NCBI GenBank assembly: GCA_016719015.1
Contig: JADKAZ010000004.1
Span: 124,001-188,000 of the forward strand
Reading direction: 5' to 3'
DNA length: 64,000 nt
Source: Chitinophagaceae bacterium
Lineage (GTDB): Bacteria > Bacteroidota > Bacteroidia > Chitinophagales > Chitinophagaceae
The notes under the pieces were generated by a model. It did not search any database and was not told the DNA's origin. It worked only from the letters and a program-made list of their open reading frames with translations. Below, in pieces: positions 9,701 through 19,254 of the stretch (position 1 is the stretch's first letter; every line of letters begins with the position of its first letter). Made by a program: the position numbers and the translations under genes.

Positions 9701-12700
9701 GATTCAATTGATAAAAACGGTTGTGCTTGATGAACATCCAGCCAACCCCATAACCACCACGGTCTGCTTCTGTTACGGGAAAGGCGAATGTTTTCTTTTC
9801 AGCAGAAAGTTTAAGGAACGAATAGTTCTGAGTCCCCCTCTCTATTTGTTGTACAAGAAATAAATTATCAGCAGCTGTTCCGATTTCAATAGTAGCTGTT
9901 TCTCCTGGTTCAACAGTAGTTTTTGATGTACCACTCCATAAATAAACCGGACGATTTAATTGATTGCTTTTCTCATCAAAAAGTTCTATATACCTGATAT
10001 CTTTTACCGATTCCCCGTTTTTATCTTTTGCTTCTATTTCAATGATGTAGAAGCCCGGACTATATTTTCCATTTGCCACCGACCAGTCGCCATTTATCTT
10101 TACAGAATCTGTTTTTTCAAAAACCTGTATCCCTTTGGCCCAACTCTTATAATCTGTTTCATTATCATATTCATCGTACGGAAAGTTGGTAATGAATTCC
10201 TCTTCGCTCATCACAAATTGGTCCGGTCTTTCCCAATAGCGGTCACGGATCAACCGCTTTTCTTCGTTCAGCCTGGAGATTGTTACTTTCACCTTGGCTG
10301 GTTCGTATTCGCCATTCATATTCTGGGTGCGGATAGAAAGCTTTTGTAAACTATCTGCAGGGAGTGTTGAAGGAATACTGGCTACCAGCATCAGTGATTT
10401 ATAACTTACGGAAACAGATTTTTCACCACTCCTGGTTTCACCGTTAATGTCTGTCACATCCGCATATACTGTGTAATCAAATACCGGTTCGAATTTCTTT
10501 TCAATCTTTAAATCCGGGATAGCTGTAAATTCTATAACAAATTTTCCTTCCTTATCGGTCTTAACTTCACCATTAGTAATTTCCATGGCCTGGCTTGGTG
10601 GCTGCCACCAACGCCAAAACATCCAGGGATACAGGAATCTGGGCTGACGGACAATACGATATTTCACCTTTGCACCATCGATATTATTACCCGCATACGC
10701 TTTGGCGATACCGGTTACTTTTATCTTATCGTTTACTTTGTAAGTGCCTTTGATTGGTTCGTAGTCAACATAAAACTTAGGCCGTTTATATTCTTCAACT
10801 TTAAAACCAGCATTGCCATTATCTGTTTTAGTATATATGGTAAACTGGCCATTCATGCCGGTTTGTGGCAATTGAAACTTGCCGTTAAAAGAGCCAAAAT
10901 CATTTGTTTTTACTTTAAGAGTGTCAATGTTTTTGTAATTGGCATCCCTGAGAATAATGGTAGTTGCATAATCAGTTCTAACACCGCCTTTTTTCTCTTT
11001 GGCATTTCTGCTCAGCACTATTCCTTTAAAGTAAACAGTTTGCCCCGGCCGGTAAAGGCTCCTGTCGGTAAAGAGATGTATCGAGGTTGTAACTTTTGAC
11101 TCTTCATTTACTGATTCGTTAGTATAGTAATAATTAAACACAAGATCATTCATGAAAAGCTTATCATTATTGTGTGTGATGTCAAGCAAATAGGAGTAAT
11201 TACTATAACCATTCCCGTCCCTTCGTACTTTGTCCATTTTGAAAAAGCCATTCGCATCTGTGGTGTATGTTTTCCCCTTTTCTTTCACATATTGCGATTG
11301 CTTGTAATCATATTTTTGCTCCCACACTTGTACCGCAGCTTTTGCCAATGGTTGGCCATTATCCCGGTTCAATACAAAAAAATCATCGGTGTTATTGGTG
11401 TAACTGATAGCAGAAACATAAAATAACCTTGCTCCAAGAATTGTTTTCGTTCCGTCAAAGTCCTTATCGCTGGATGCAGCTAGTAAGTATTCTCCAATGG
11501 GGAGGCCTTCAATTTTTACTTCTGTACTATGTTGCTGCAGATCATTGGTGGCGGGGAGATTTTGTTGCCAGCTTTTTAATGGGGTAGCCGAAATGATTGC
11601 AGGCCAGTATTTTTCATCATACTGCTTTTCTAATTCCTTTTTAAGGCTTTCTGTCACTTTTATAATGCGGAAGTGGAGTGAGCCAATATTCTTGTATTTG
11701 ACCAGTGCCCTGAATGACTGACCGGGTATATTCACTTTTTCTACAGTGAATTGTAAGGACTTACTTTTGACACTATTCAGTAAGTTGTAGGCATTATATT
11801 TTCCTTCGGAAGAGTCTTTCTGTTGAACCAACTTTTCTAAGATCGCCTTTGCTTTTACTTTGGCAAAACGATTTGTAGTATCGCCAAAAGGTTTGTATTC
11901 ATTAGCTTTTTGTTCATACCAGGATGCAACCAGGTACCAGGCTTGTGCGGCGGCCGGGTTATTAGCATACTGGTTGGCTATATGATTAATAGCATTAAAA
12001 TAAAGCTTGTCTTTTTCAGGATGAGTGGAATGACTTTTTACAAATTCAATTCGCTGCAGGTCAGCATCAATCAATGCATCTGGATTAACATCAGTAAGAT
12101 GAAAGGCAATAAGCTTTTGGTATATCAGCAATGCTTTATGTTGCAATGACATAGAGTCTTTGGTAGGAAACTTTCGTGTTACAAAATCAGCAGCGGGATC
12201 AAAGGCACTGGCTGAATTAATTTCAAAAGCATAGGCGGGTTTTCTGATATCCCGTTCATCGTTTTCAAAATAGTTTAATGCCCGGTTCGCCAGCAGATCA
12301 TATAGTGTTGGGCGAAGATGCCGGACATTCCCTTTCTCTATAATTGCATCATACGGGTGCAGTTTTGTTTGCTGTAACAGCTTTTCTTCTTTTATTGATT
12401 GCAAATACAGTTCTGAGATCTTTTTATGAAAATCTTCAGCATCCCAGGTTGCAATATCAGTTTTACTGAAATTTTCTGTTTTCGTACGGTTATATAATTG
12501 CCAGCGGTGTTGCTGGTAATAATTATAATACATCTCAGCCAGTAAGTTTTTTAAAATGCTCCTGACAGGTTCTTTACTACCGGTGATTTCTTTTTCTATT
12601 TCGGCAATTGAGAACACTTCATTGTCTTCCCTGTTTTCAATTTGCAGGGCAGTCATATAAACCAATGCCTTGATGACTTGTGCACCCTGGTTTTCTTTTT

Positions 12701-12887
12701 TTGCAAGGGTGTAAATTTTCTTTACTTCTTCCAGGGCAGATTTAGGCAATCCTTTGTTCACCGCTGCTTCTACCTTTTTCCATTCATTATCGTAGTTCTT
12801 TACAGGGGTCTGACCATTCATATCCATAGCAAATAAACTGAAGAGGGTAACAGTAAGAAAAAGGGATTTAATAAAGGGCACATTCAT
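6771..12887 (-). CDS. Alpha-2-macroglobulin-like protein with thioester motif
   Basis: A 2,038-residue exported protein. It starts with a signal peptide (NVPFIKSLFLTVTLFSLFAM, no lipobox Cys), followed by a helical N-terminal region, MG2-type beta domains (TDRSLYRPGQTVYFKG near residue 610) and the A2M family region (PEALTKWKFMALAHT near 1286). The thioester motif reads CAEQ at about 1488 in place of the animal CGEQ, followed by an alpha/alpha terpenoid-cyclase-like helical domain and C-terminal beta domains. Bacterial relatives (such as E. coli YfhM) are periplasmic protease traps; that role is inferred here. There is no neighbouring penicillin-binding protein 1C gene, the usual partner of the YfhM type. 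An oddity is a short TonB-plug-like stretch, KLTGKVAGLNVTT, near 1228. The ATG at 12887 fits the signal peptide better than the TTG at 12908. Confidence 0.9.
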   Translation of the reverse strand: MNVPFIKSLFLTVTLFSLFAMDMNGQTPVKNYDNEWKKVEAAVNKGLPKSALEEVKKIYTLAKKENQGAQVIKALVYMTALQIENREDNEVFSIAEIEKEITGSKEPVRSILKNLLAEMYYNYYQQHRWQLYNRTKTENFSKTDIATWDAEDFHKKISELYLQSIKEEKLLQQTKLHPYDAIIEKGNVRHLRPTLYDLLANRALNYFENDERDIRKPAYAFEINSASAFDPAADFVTRKFPTKDSMSLQHKALLIYQKLIAFHLTDVNPDALIDADLQRIEFVKSHSTHPEKDKLYFNAINHIANQYANNPAAAQAWYLVASWYEQKANEYKPFGDTTNRFAKVKAKAILEKLVQQKDSSEGKYNAYNLLNSVKSKSLQFTVEKVNIPGQSFRALVKYKNIGSLHFRIIKVTESLKKELEKQYDEKYWPAIISATPLKSWQQNLPATNDLQQHSTEVKIEGLPIGEYLLAASSDKDFDGTKTILGARLFYVSAISYTNNTDDFFVLNRDNGQPLAKAAVQVWEQKYDYKQSQYVKEKGKTYTTDANGFFKMDKVRRDGNGYSNYSYLLDITHNNDKLFMNDLVFNYYYTNESVNEESKVTTSIHLFTDRSLYRPGQTVYFKGIVLSRNAKEKKGGVRTDYATTIILRDANYKNIDTLKVKTNDFGSFNGKFQLPQTGMNGQFTIYTKTDNGNAGFKVEEYKRPKFYVDYEPIKGTYKVNDKIKVTGIAKAYAGNNIDGAKVKYRIVRQPRFLYPWMFWRWWQPPSQAMEITNGEVKTDKEGKFVIEFTAIPDLKIEKKFEPVFDYTVYADVTDINGETRSGEKSVSVSYKSLMLVASIPSTLPADSLQKLSIRTQNMNGEYEPAKVKVTISRLNEEKRLIRDRYWERPDQFVMSEEEFITNFPYDEYDNETDYKSWAKGIQVFEKTDSVKINGDWSVANGKYSPGFYIIEIEAKDKNGESVKDIRYIELFDEKSNQLNRPVYLWSGTSKTTVEPGETATIEIGTAADNLFLVQQIERGTQNYSFLKLSAEKKTFAFPVTEADRGGYGVGWMFIKHNRFYQLNQTINIPWTNKDLSIEYATYRDKTLPGSEEKWKLKISGYKNEKVAAEMLASMYDASLDQFYPHSWSQPYIWTSYYNSRSWNGSHNFTGVESNQRYINDDQSKYVDKRYDYLFSGLNGYNGGDFYGGNPKLMRLSKPVTADSDAVASSAPEGESNEESKDDVQKKLTGKVAGLNVTTNEISITKKTEQSGDVKIRKNFNETAFFLPDLKTDSSGAIEFSFTMPEALTKWKFMALAHTKEAAFGSSTKEIVTQKELMVQPNAPRFLREGDKMEFSAKIVNLTDKEMTGTAEFQLFDAETNERVDGRFRNMVANQYFTVAAGQSEAVKFPIEIPYQFNKALVWRIVAKAGNYSDGEENALPVLTNRMLVTETMPLPMRGAGTKNFTFDKLLKSGSSETLQHYSLTLEYTSNPAWYAVQALPYLMEYPYECAEQTWNRYYANSLATFISNSSPRIKQVFEQWKIKDTAALMSNLQKNQELKAVLLEETPWVLQAKNEAEQKRNIALLFDMIKMSEQLNSSYDKLKQMQSSNGGFVWFTGGPDDRYMTQYIATGIGHLKKLNAFAKGQEDKLKAILLTAIPYLDRKIKEDYDYLIKYKANLKSQNIGYTQIQYLYMRSFFPEYKIDAASQTAYNYYQKQSQQYWVGQGKYMQGMIALALHRIDDAKTPAAILKSLKETSITNEELGMYWKDQVNGWFWYQAPIETQSLLIEAFQEVGKDTKTVDDLRTWLLKNKQTNNWKTTKATAEACYALLLQGTEWLSNEPVVEVKLGTTIIKSTDAGQEAGTGYFKKIIEGSKVNPEMGKVTVTVTDSKISPSGGGGASWGGVYWQYFEDLDKITTATTPLKLSKKLFVEKNTDRGPVITPVNNGDAIKIGDKIKVRVELRVDRDMEYVHMKDMRAAALEPVNVLSSYKWQGGLGYYETTKDASTNFFFSYLRRGTYVFEYTLFATHAGNFSNGITTIQCMYAPEFTSHSEGVRINVE

Positions 12888-13206
12888 GCTGTTGAAATTT
12901 AGGTACAAGGTAATTAATCTTATGCGAGGATAAGATGCTCTATGTTAGGGAATTTCATACAAAAAGCCCGGGCAGGGTAATTTGCTGGCATTGGAGAAAA
13001 AAAGTCATTCATTTCTTCTCTCCCCAATGTGTATTTTTTACAGTATTTGAAAACCTTTACTGGCAAGCACTCCGGCATAAACCTGCAAAACGGATTTTTT
13101 CAACACAAATTGCTTTAACATTTTGTTGAAAGATTTTTTGGCACGGTGGCATGAGTTTGGAAATGTAATGAATGGAAACAATTTTTATCAAATTAAATTT
13201 TAAGTT
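12888..13206. other. Divergent intergenic region
   Basis: About 320 bases between the divergent alpha-2-macroglobulin-like and DUF4476 genes, AT-rich and presumably carrying both promoters. TGAGTTTG at about 13153-13160 is a one-mismatch -7 box for the plus-strand gene. No hairpin or RNA gene was recognised. Confidence 0.35.
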
Positions 13207-13911
13207 ATGAAAACATTTTTTACACTTTTATTCAGTTCAATCTTTTCACTTTCTCTGCTGGCCTATGATGGCAGCCGCCTGAGTATATCTTCTCCAGGCA
13301 CCAGTACAGAAATGAAGATTGAAATTGACGGACGCAAGTTCAGTATGAAAAACAATTCTATCACTGTTAGCTATCTCGCAGAAGGTCGTCATAGTATTAA
13401 GATCTACCGGGATAAGAAGAGGGGTGGTTTTGGTAAGAGAGAGGATGTTGTTTATCAAAGCAACATTTTCCTCAAAAGAGGTTTTCACCTTGACATTACG
13501 GTGAACCGTTTTGGTAAAGTGATGACTGATGAACGCAGGATTGATGTTGATGACGAATGGTATCTTGATGAAGACGAGTATTATGATAACGACAATGGTG
13601 GCTGGAACGGTGGCCGTGGTAATGTAATGACTGGCCGTGAAATGGAAACAGTGAAAGAACAGCTTCGTAAAGAGTGGTTCGAGAATAACAGGATCACTTC
13701 TACCAAAGTTATCATTGATAAGAGCAATTTTACTACGCAGCAGGTGAAAGAGTTAATGTTGCTCTTTACATTCGAAAGCAACAGGCTGGAAGTAGCTAAG
13801 TATGCGTATCGCAAAACAGTAGACAAGCACAATTATATTCAGTTGAATGATGCGCTGACTTTCAACAGTAGTAAAGAAGACCTGGCCCGTTTTATCCGTG
13901 AATCAAGATAA
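13207..13911 (+). CDS. Exported DUF4476 domain protein
   Basis: 234 residues. A signal peptide (KTFFTLLFSSIFSLSLLAYDG) precedes a beta-rich N-terminal part and an acidic/Gly linker (about 118-142). The last 90 residues (KEQLRKEWFENN to FIRESR) are a typical DUF4476 domain: amphipathic helices with TTQQVKELMLLFTFESNRLEVAKYAY-type spacing. DUF4476 is common in Bacteroidota secreted proteins; function unknown. The gene stands alone and is closed by a hairpin at 13954-13974. Confidence 0.88.
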   Translation: MKTFFTLLFSSIFSLSLLAYDGSRLSISSPGTSTEMKIEIDGRKFSMKNNSITVSYLAEGRHSIKIYRDKKRGGFGKREDVVYQSNIFLKRGFHLDITVNRFGKVMTDERRIDVDDEWYLDEDEYYDNDNGGWNGGRGNVMTGREMETVKEQLRKEWFENNRITSTKVIIDKSNFTTQQVKELMLLFTFESNRLEVAKYAYRKTVDKHNYIQLNDALTFNSSKEDLARFIRESR

Positions 13912-13953
13912 GTGAATAGTGAGTTGTGAATATATAACCCTATCATACAAGAG

Positions 13954-13974
13954 AGCCTCCTGATTAAGGAGGCT
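13954..13974. terminator. Terminator between convergent DUF4476 gene and sucD
   Basis: AGCCTCCT (13954-13961) and AGGAGGCT (13967-13974) form a perfect 8-bp stem with a 5-base loop, followed by TTCATT on the plus strand. It is nested in a larger imperfect inverted repeat (13912-14000). Confidence 0.7.
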
Positions 13975-14003
13975 TTCATTATTTACAATTCACTATTGAC
14001 CAT

Positions 14004-14879
14004 TCATTTTTTCATGACTTCTGCCATCTTCTTTCCAATATCTGCAGGGCTGCTTACAACATGGATGCCGCACTCACTCATAATTTTCATTTTAGCAGCA
14101 GCGGTATCATCAGCTCCACCAACGATAGCACCAGCATGGCCCATGCGGCGGCCGGGAGGAGCTGTTTGGCCAGCGATAAATCCAACAACAGGCTTTTTGT
14201 TACCATTTGCTTTTATCCAGTTTGCTGCTTCCGCTTCCATACCACCACCAATTTCACCAATCATAACAATGGCGTCGGTGTCCTTATCATTCATAAACAA
14301 TTCAACAGCTTCTTTGGTGGTAGTACCAATTATCGGGTCGCCACCAATACCTACGGCAGTTGAAATACCAAGACCAGCCTTGGCTACCTGGTCTGCTGCT
14401 TCATAGGTCAGGGTTCCGGACTTGGAGATAATACCGATACGTCCGGGTATAAAAACAAAGCCTGGCATGATGCCCACTTTACATTCTCCGGCTGTAATTA
14501 CGCCGGGGCAGTTTGGCCCAACTAATCTTGTATTTTTTCCCTGCAAATAGTTCTTCACTTTTACCATGTCCTGTACCGGAATGCCTTCTGTAATGCAGAC
14601 TACGAGTTTAATACCGGCTTCAGCTGCTTCCATAATGGCATCAGCCGCAAAAGCAGGGGGTACAAATATGATACTGACATGGGCTCCAGTTGATTTTACA
14701 CAATCCGCAACGGTGTTGAAAACAGGTCTTTCAAGGTGTGAACCACCCCCTTTACCGGGAGTAACACCACCTACCACATTGGTGCCATATTCTATCATCT
14801 GGGTGGCATGAAAGGTGCCTTCTGTTCCGGTGAAACCCTGTACTAATATTTTCGAATTTTTATTGATGAGAATGCTCAT
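14004..14879 (-). CDS. sucD: Succinyl-CoA synthetase alpha subunit
   Basis: 291 residues, the usual SucD length. With SucC it interconverts succinyl-CoA and succinate with formation of a nucleoside triphosphate in the TCA cycle. The N-terminus carries the CoA-binding fold ([21 protein letters not shown]) and the C-terminal half has the phospho-histidine loop GHAGAIVGG near residue 245 and the [14 protein letters not shown] stretch. The ATG at 14879 is used; the upstream extension to 14924 crosses the -7 box at 14902. sucC is not adjacent, which is common in this phylum. Confidence 0.96.
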   Translation of the reverse strand: MSILINKNSKILVQGFTGTEGTFHATQMIEYGTNVVGGVTPGKGGGSHLERPVFNTVADCVKSTGAHVSIIFVPPAFAADAIMEAAEAGIKLVVCITEGIPVQDMVKVKNYLQGKNTRLVGPNCPGVITAGECKVGIMPGFVFIPGRIGIISKSGTLTYEAADQVAKAGLGISTAVGIGGDPIIGTTTKEAVELFMNDKDTDAIVMIGEIGGGMEAEAANWIKANGNKKPVVGFIAGQTAPPGRRMGHAGAIVGGADDTAAAKMKIMSECGIHVVSSPADIGKKMAEVMKK

Positions 14880-14901
14880 TTTCCGTACTTTTTTGATTTG
14901 G

Positions 14902-14909
14902 CAAAAATA
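14902..14909 (-). promoter_or_regulatory. -7 box of sucD
   Basis: TATTTTTG on the minus strand, an exact TAnnTTTG, 22 bases before the sucD ATG. Confidence 0.5.
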
Positions 14910-15093
14910 AGGGAAATGGAACAACAGGTAATAATGAATACTTTGTGGTTATGCCTAACAAAAAATCCTGAATCCCTTTTGCAGTTATAGGACTCATAAA
15001 GATATTTGCAATGGTATATTACTTTGCCTAGACAATCTTTTGTAGATATGGTGCTGAGGGATTGCCCCAATGGAAAATGTAATAATAGGTTAT

Positions 15094-15942
15094 TTATTTG
15101 TCCTCCGTTGGAGGAACAAGAGAGGCGGAATCTTTATGCATAAGTTCTTCCATATTCCGGTCGTTAGATATTTTACCTGACTCTTCCAGCATCCGCATAT
15201 CCTTGGCATCCCTTAAAAACTCGGAAGCGAATATGAAATCATTCAACCTTTGGTTTTTACTAAAAATGATTTCTTTGTTTGTGCCCTCCCATTCTTTATT
15301 TCCTTCAAACATATACAGGATATAGTTTCCTATTTCCATCACACTGTTCATGTCGTGGGTATTAATAACAGTGGTGATATTATATTCAATCGTAATTTCT
15401 TTGATCAGGCGGTCAATTACCAGCGATGTTTGGGGATCGAGGCCGGAATTGGGTTCATCGCAAAAAAGATATTTGGGGTTTAAAACAATAGCCCTTGCCA
15501 AAGCCACCCTTTTTTTCATTCCACCACTTAGTTCAGAAGGAAATTTTCTATTGGAATCAACCAGGTTAACACGGTTAAGCACTTCATTGACACGGTCTAA
15601 TTTCTTTTTATGTGAGTCTTTGCTAAACATGTTTAGCGGGAACATTACATTTTGTTCCACTGTCTGGCTATCAAACAGTGCCGAGCCCTGGAACAGCATC
15701 CCAATTTCTTTTCGAATTTCTGTTTTATCCTGACCTTTCATCTTTGTAAAATTCTGGCCACTATAAAGTACATCACCATCATCAGGTTCAAACAGACCTA
15801 CCATGCATTTCATCAATACTGTTTTGCCACTGCCGCTGGAGCCGATAATAAGATTACATTGCCCAGCTTTCATTACAGAGCTAACATCTTCTATCACCGT
15901 TTTATCGGCAAAACTCTTTTTTATATTTTTTACCTCAATCAT
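15094..15942 (-). CDS. ABC transporter ATP-binding protein, MlaF-type
   Basis: 282-residue ABC ATPase. Walker A is GSSGSGKT (about 34-41), the signature is LSGGMKKR (about 139-146), Walker B is YLFCDEP (about 161-167), and the switch His lies in NTHDMNS. The spacing and wording are those of the MlaF/Ttg2A/Mkl group, which energises phospholipid or lipid trafficking between the membranes. The start lies 15 bases after the stop of the MlaE-type permease, so the two form one transcription unit. The C-terminal 40 residues after the ATPase core are unlike E. coli MlaF. Confidence 0.9.
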   Translation of the reverse strand: MIEVKNIKKSFADKTVIEDVSSVMKAGQCNLIIGSSGSGKTVLMKCMVGLFEPDDGDVLYSGQNFTKMKGQDKTEIRKEIGMLFQGSALFDSQTVEQNVMFPLNMFSKDSHKKKLDRVNEVLNRVNLVDSNRKFPSELSGGMKKRVALARAIVLNPKYLFCDEPNSGLDPQTSLVIDRLIKEITIEYNITTVINTHDMNSVMEIGNYILYMFEGNKEWEGTNKEIIFSKNQRLNDFIFASEFLRDAKDMRMLEESGKISNDRNMEELMHKDSASLVPPTEDK

Positions 15943-15957
15943 ATATAATCGTTGCTG

Positions 15958-16701
15958 TTAGGTGGGCAGTAATAATGCCGACAATAAATAATCAGCAAAT
16001 AATATTAAAATACAACTAATTACAACTGCTTTAGTACTGGCCCGTCCAATTTCCAATGCGCCACCTTTTACATAATAACCGTAAAATGCCGGAATGCTGG
16101 CAATGATAAATGAAAAAACGTATGACTTTATCAATGCAAAAATGACATTAAACGGAACAAAAAATTCGAGAAGACCTTTGTCATAAATACTTCCTGAAAT
16201 AATACCAGAGGCCGTTGCTGCCAGTCTGCCACCCCAAATGCCTAAAGCCATAGCCATAACCACCAGCAATGGAATCATTAATAAGGCCGCTGCAATTTTG
16301 GGCAGTATCAAATAGGTTTTGGTATTGATACCCATTATTTCCAACGCATCAATTTGTTCACTCACTCTCATATTACCCAACTCACTGGCAATTCGACTGC
16401 CTGCTACGCCTGCTAATACGATACAAACGAGGGTGGGGGCAAATTCAAGGATTACAGTATCTCTTACAATCTGGGCAATGGTCGATGGTGGAATAAGCGG
16501 ACTCACTAACTGGTAAGCGGTCTGTATAGTGGACACGGCCCCTATAAACACAGAAATGATAGCAACGATACCGAGTGAGCCAAAACCGATTTCTGTACAC
16601 TGATGTATAAATTCTTTCCAATACATCCTCCCGTTTTCGGGCTTCGAGAACATGCCCTTGAACATCAAAAGGTAACGGCCAATGTCGGTAAAAATAGTCA
16701 T
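15958..16701 (-). CDS. ABC transporter permease, MlaE family
   Basis: 247 residues with about five membrane segments (around 30-60, 75-95, 125-160, 180-210, 222-245) and the MlaE family core (GSRIASELGNMRVSEQIDALEIMGI, of which the Glu and Asp are conserved). It partners the ATPase immediately downstream. In E. coli the complex needs MlaD (an MCE protein) and MlaB; no MCE gene is found here. The ATG at 16701 is preferred over 16746, which would add a short non-conserved tail. Confidence 0.9.
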   Translation of the reverse strand: MTIFTDIGRYLLMFKGMFSKPENGRMYWKEFIHQCTEIGFGSLGIVAIISVFIGAVSTIQTAYQLVSPLIPPSTIAQIVRDTVILEFAPTLVCIVLAGVAGSRIASELGNMRVSEQIDALEIMGINTKTYLILPKIAAALLMIPLLVVMAMALGIWGGRLAATASGIISGSIYDKGLLEFFVPFNVIFALIKSYVFSFIIASIPAFYGYYVKGGALEIGRASTKAVVISCILILFADYLLSALLLPT

Positions 16702-16729
16702 ATTGTTGTGCAAGATACAGTTTGAAAAG

Positions 16730-16764
16730 AGAAAAGCCCTTTGCAATTCGCTAAAGGCTTTTCT
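16730..16764 (-). terminator. Hairpin between maeB and mlaE
   Basis: AGAAAAGCC (16730-16738) and GGCTTTTCT (16756-16764) make a 9-bp perfect stem; on the minus strand it is followed by CTTTTC. It probably ends or attenuates maeB transcription before the MlaE-type gene. Confidence 0.5.
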
Positions 16765-16793
16765 GAATAAATATGCTTATTATTCATGGGAAG

Positions 16794-19136
16794 TTACATT
16801 TCCTTATTTGTCTTCCGGAAACGCTTCCACCACTTTGATTTTTTTACAATTTCATCAGTTGCAGCCTGGCTTTTTATCTGGGCATCAACCACGGCAACTT
16901 GGGCCATATTAATAATGCTTCGTACAGAGCTGCCCAGTTGAAGGATGTGAACCGGTTTGTTTAATCCTAATAAAATTGGTCCAACCGCATCCGCAGTTTC
17001 TAATTCCTTTAAAAGATTATACGCAATGTTTCCAGATGCAAGGTTGGGGAAAATGAGAGTATTTACATCTTTGTCTGCCAGTTCACTGAAAGGGTAATTT
17101 TCCTTCATCAATTCTTTATTGAAGGCCACACTTGCCTGCATCTCTCCATCTACCAAAAGCGAGGGCATTTTTTCCTTCACTATTTTTCTTGCTTTAGCAA
17201 CTAACCGGGCTTCCGGAGAATTGCTGCTGCCAAAGTTGGAATAACTAAGCATGGCAATACGTGGAATAATATTAAAGTTGCGGACTTCTTTTGCTGCCAT
17301 CAATGTAATTTCTGCTAATTCTTCTGCTGTTGGATTAAAATTCACTGTGGTATCTGCCAGGAATAAAGGCCCTTTTTTGGTAAGCATGAGGTACATGCCG
17401 GCAATTTTCTTTACACCTTCTTCTGTACCAATTGTCTGAATGGCCGGACGTATTGTATCCGGATAATTTTTCGCCAGACCGGATATCATCGCATCAGCAT
17501 CACCACATTCTACCATCATACAACCATAATAGTTGCGGTCCCGCATTACTTTTTTTGCCTCATAGGCATTGAATCCTCGTCGGCCTCTTTTTGCAAAAAA
17601 TATTTCTGAATATTTATTTCGCCTGTCTTCTGTTGCATCGCTACGGGGATCAAAAATGGGAAGCTCTTCTATGTCTATGCCATTAGCTGCAGCCATATTC
17701 TTAATCTTATTTTCATCTCCTAATAAAATTGGATAGCCGATACCCTCATCAAATACAATCTGTGCGGCTTTCAGAATTTTTATATTATCAGCTTCTGCAA
17801 AAACAATCCTTTTAGGGTCACGGCGGGCCTTGTTGCCAATCACTCTCATCACCTGGTTATCGAGACCAAGACGTTTATTTAGACTGGTAACATATGTATC
17901 CCAGTTTGCTATTGGCTGTCTTGCAAGACCACTTTCCATGGCGGCTTTAGCAACTGCAGGGGCTACTGTGACCAATAATCTTGGGTCAAGTGGTTTTGGA
18001 ATAATATAATTTTCACCGAATGTGATATTTTTTTCATTATAAGCCATATTCACAATATCAGGAACAGGGGTCTTCGCCAATTCTGCTAAGGCCTTTACTG
18101 CAGCCATTTTCATTGCTTCGTTAATCTGTGATGCACGGACATCCAATGCACCCCGGAATATATAAGGGAAGCCAAGCACATTATTTACCTGGTTGGGATA
18201 ATCACTGCGGCCTGTAGCCATGATAACATCTTTTCTTGCTCCTGTTGCATCTTCCCAACTGATCTCCGGATCAGGGTTTGCCATAGCAAAAACGATTGGA
18301 TTTTTTGCCATGCTTTTTATCATGTCCGCATTCAACACACCGCCTTTGCTCAAACCGATAAATACATCGGCATCTTTCATGCATTCCGTGAGAGTAACGT
18401 TTTTACCGGCCGCAATAAATTCTTTTTTAAGTTCATCAAGGTCCGTACGGCTTTCATGAATAAGGCCTTTGCTGTCGAACACCCTGAAATTTTCCTTCCT
18501 GGCACCGAGGGCAATATATAATTTCATACAAGCCACCGCAGCTGCACCCGCACCATTCACCACAAACCTTGCTTTGTCAATTTTCTTCTTTTGAATTTCA
18601 CATGCATTTAATAATGCTGCTGCACTGATGATAGCAGTACCATGCTGGTCATCATGCATCACCGGGATATTCATCAGCTTTTTTAATTCCCTTTCTATAT
18701 AAAAGCATTCCGGAGCTTTGATATCTTCGAGGTTAATGCCACCAAAAGTTGGCTCCAAAGATTTTACAATCTGTACAAATTTCTCAGGATCCTTTTCATT
18801 GATTTCTATATCAAAAACATCAATGTCGGCGAATATTTTGAAGAGGACCCCTTTTCCTTCCATTACCGGTTTGCCAGCTTCCGGTCCAATATCACCCAAT
18901 CCTAGAACAGCTGTTCCATTACTGATTACAGCAACCAGGTTCCCTTTGGCGGTGTATTTATATACATCTTCAGGGTTAGCAGCTATTTCTAAACAGGGAA
19001 TAGCTACACCGGGTGAGTAAGCAAGGGAAAGATCTCGTTGTGTTTTGGCTTCTTTGGTAGGAACTACTTCTATTTTCCCGGGTCTTCCTTTGGAGTGATA
19101 TTCAAGAGCCTGTTGTTTGCGCAATTCGTTTGACAT
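16794..19136 (-). CDS. maeB: NADP-dependent malic enzyme with phosphotransacetylase-like domain
   Basis: 780 residues, the MaeB hybrid architecture. Residues 1-430 are the malic enzyme ([29 protein letters not shown], the NAD(P) fold at [12 protein letters not shown]), which oxidatively decarboxylates malate to pyruvate. Residues about 440-765 are a phosphate acetyltransferase-like domain ([45 protein letters not shown]), which in MaeB lacks acetyltransferase activity and binds acetyl-CoA as a regulator. It is flanked on the same strand by an M20 peptidase upstream and the Mla-type pair downstream. Cofactor preference is inferred from the family. Confidence 0.93.
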   Translation of the reverse strand: MSNELRKQQALEYHSKGRPGKIEVVPTKEAKTQRDLSLAYSPGVAIPCLEIAANPEDVYKYTAKGNLVAVISNGTAVLGLGDIGPEAGKPVMEGKGVLFKIFADIDVFDIEINEKDPEKFVQIVKSLEPTFGGINLEDIKAPECFYIERELKKLMNIPVMHDDQHGTAIISAAALLNACEIQKKKIDKARFVVNGAGAAAVACMKLYIALGARKENFRVFDSKGLIHESRTDLDELKKEFIAAGKNVTLTECMKDADVFIGLSKGGVLNADMIKSMAKNPIVFAMANPDPEISWEDATGARKDVIMATGRSDYPNQVNNVLGFPYIFRGALDVRASQINEAMKMAAVKALAELAKTPVPDIVNMAYNEKNITFGENYIIPKPLDPRLLVTVAPAVAKAAMESGLARQPIANWDTYVTSLNKRLGLDNQVMRVIGNKARRDPKRIVFAEADNIKILKAAQIVFDEGIGYPILLGDENKIKNMAAANGIDIEELPIFDPRSDATEDRRNKYSEIFFAKRGRRGFNAYEAKKVMRDRNYYGCMMVECGDADAMISGLAKNYPDTIRPAIQTIGTEEGVKKIAGMYLMLTKKGPLFLADTTVNFNPTAEELAEITLMAAKEVRNFNIIPRIAMLSYSNFGSSNSPEARLVAKARKIVKEKMPSLLVDGEMQASVAFNKELMKENYPFSELADKDVNTLIFPNLASGNIAYNLLKELETADAVGPILLGLNKPVHILQLGSSVRSIINMAQVAVVDAQIKSQAATDEIVKKSKWWKRFRKTNKEM

Positions 19137-19254
19137 AGATTTCTATTTGGGTTCATCTACAACACTAACCAGTTTGAATGGCGATGCAATGTACAAAATA
19201 TTAATCCTAAGCAATTTGAACAGAAATTACTTTAAATAAATGGAGTTAAAAGCC

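Noticed and set aside
9960..10349. 129-codon open frame on the plus strand inside the alpha-2-macroglobulin-like gene
   Set aside because: It is antisense to a well-supported coding region, hydrophobic by composition and matches no family; a shadow frame.
13140..13160. TGGCACG-like sequence, possible sigma-54 promoter
   Set aside because: The GC of the -12 element is not at the required spacing from the GG of the -24 element.
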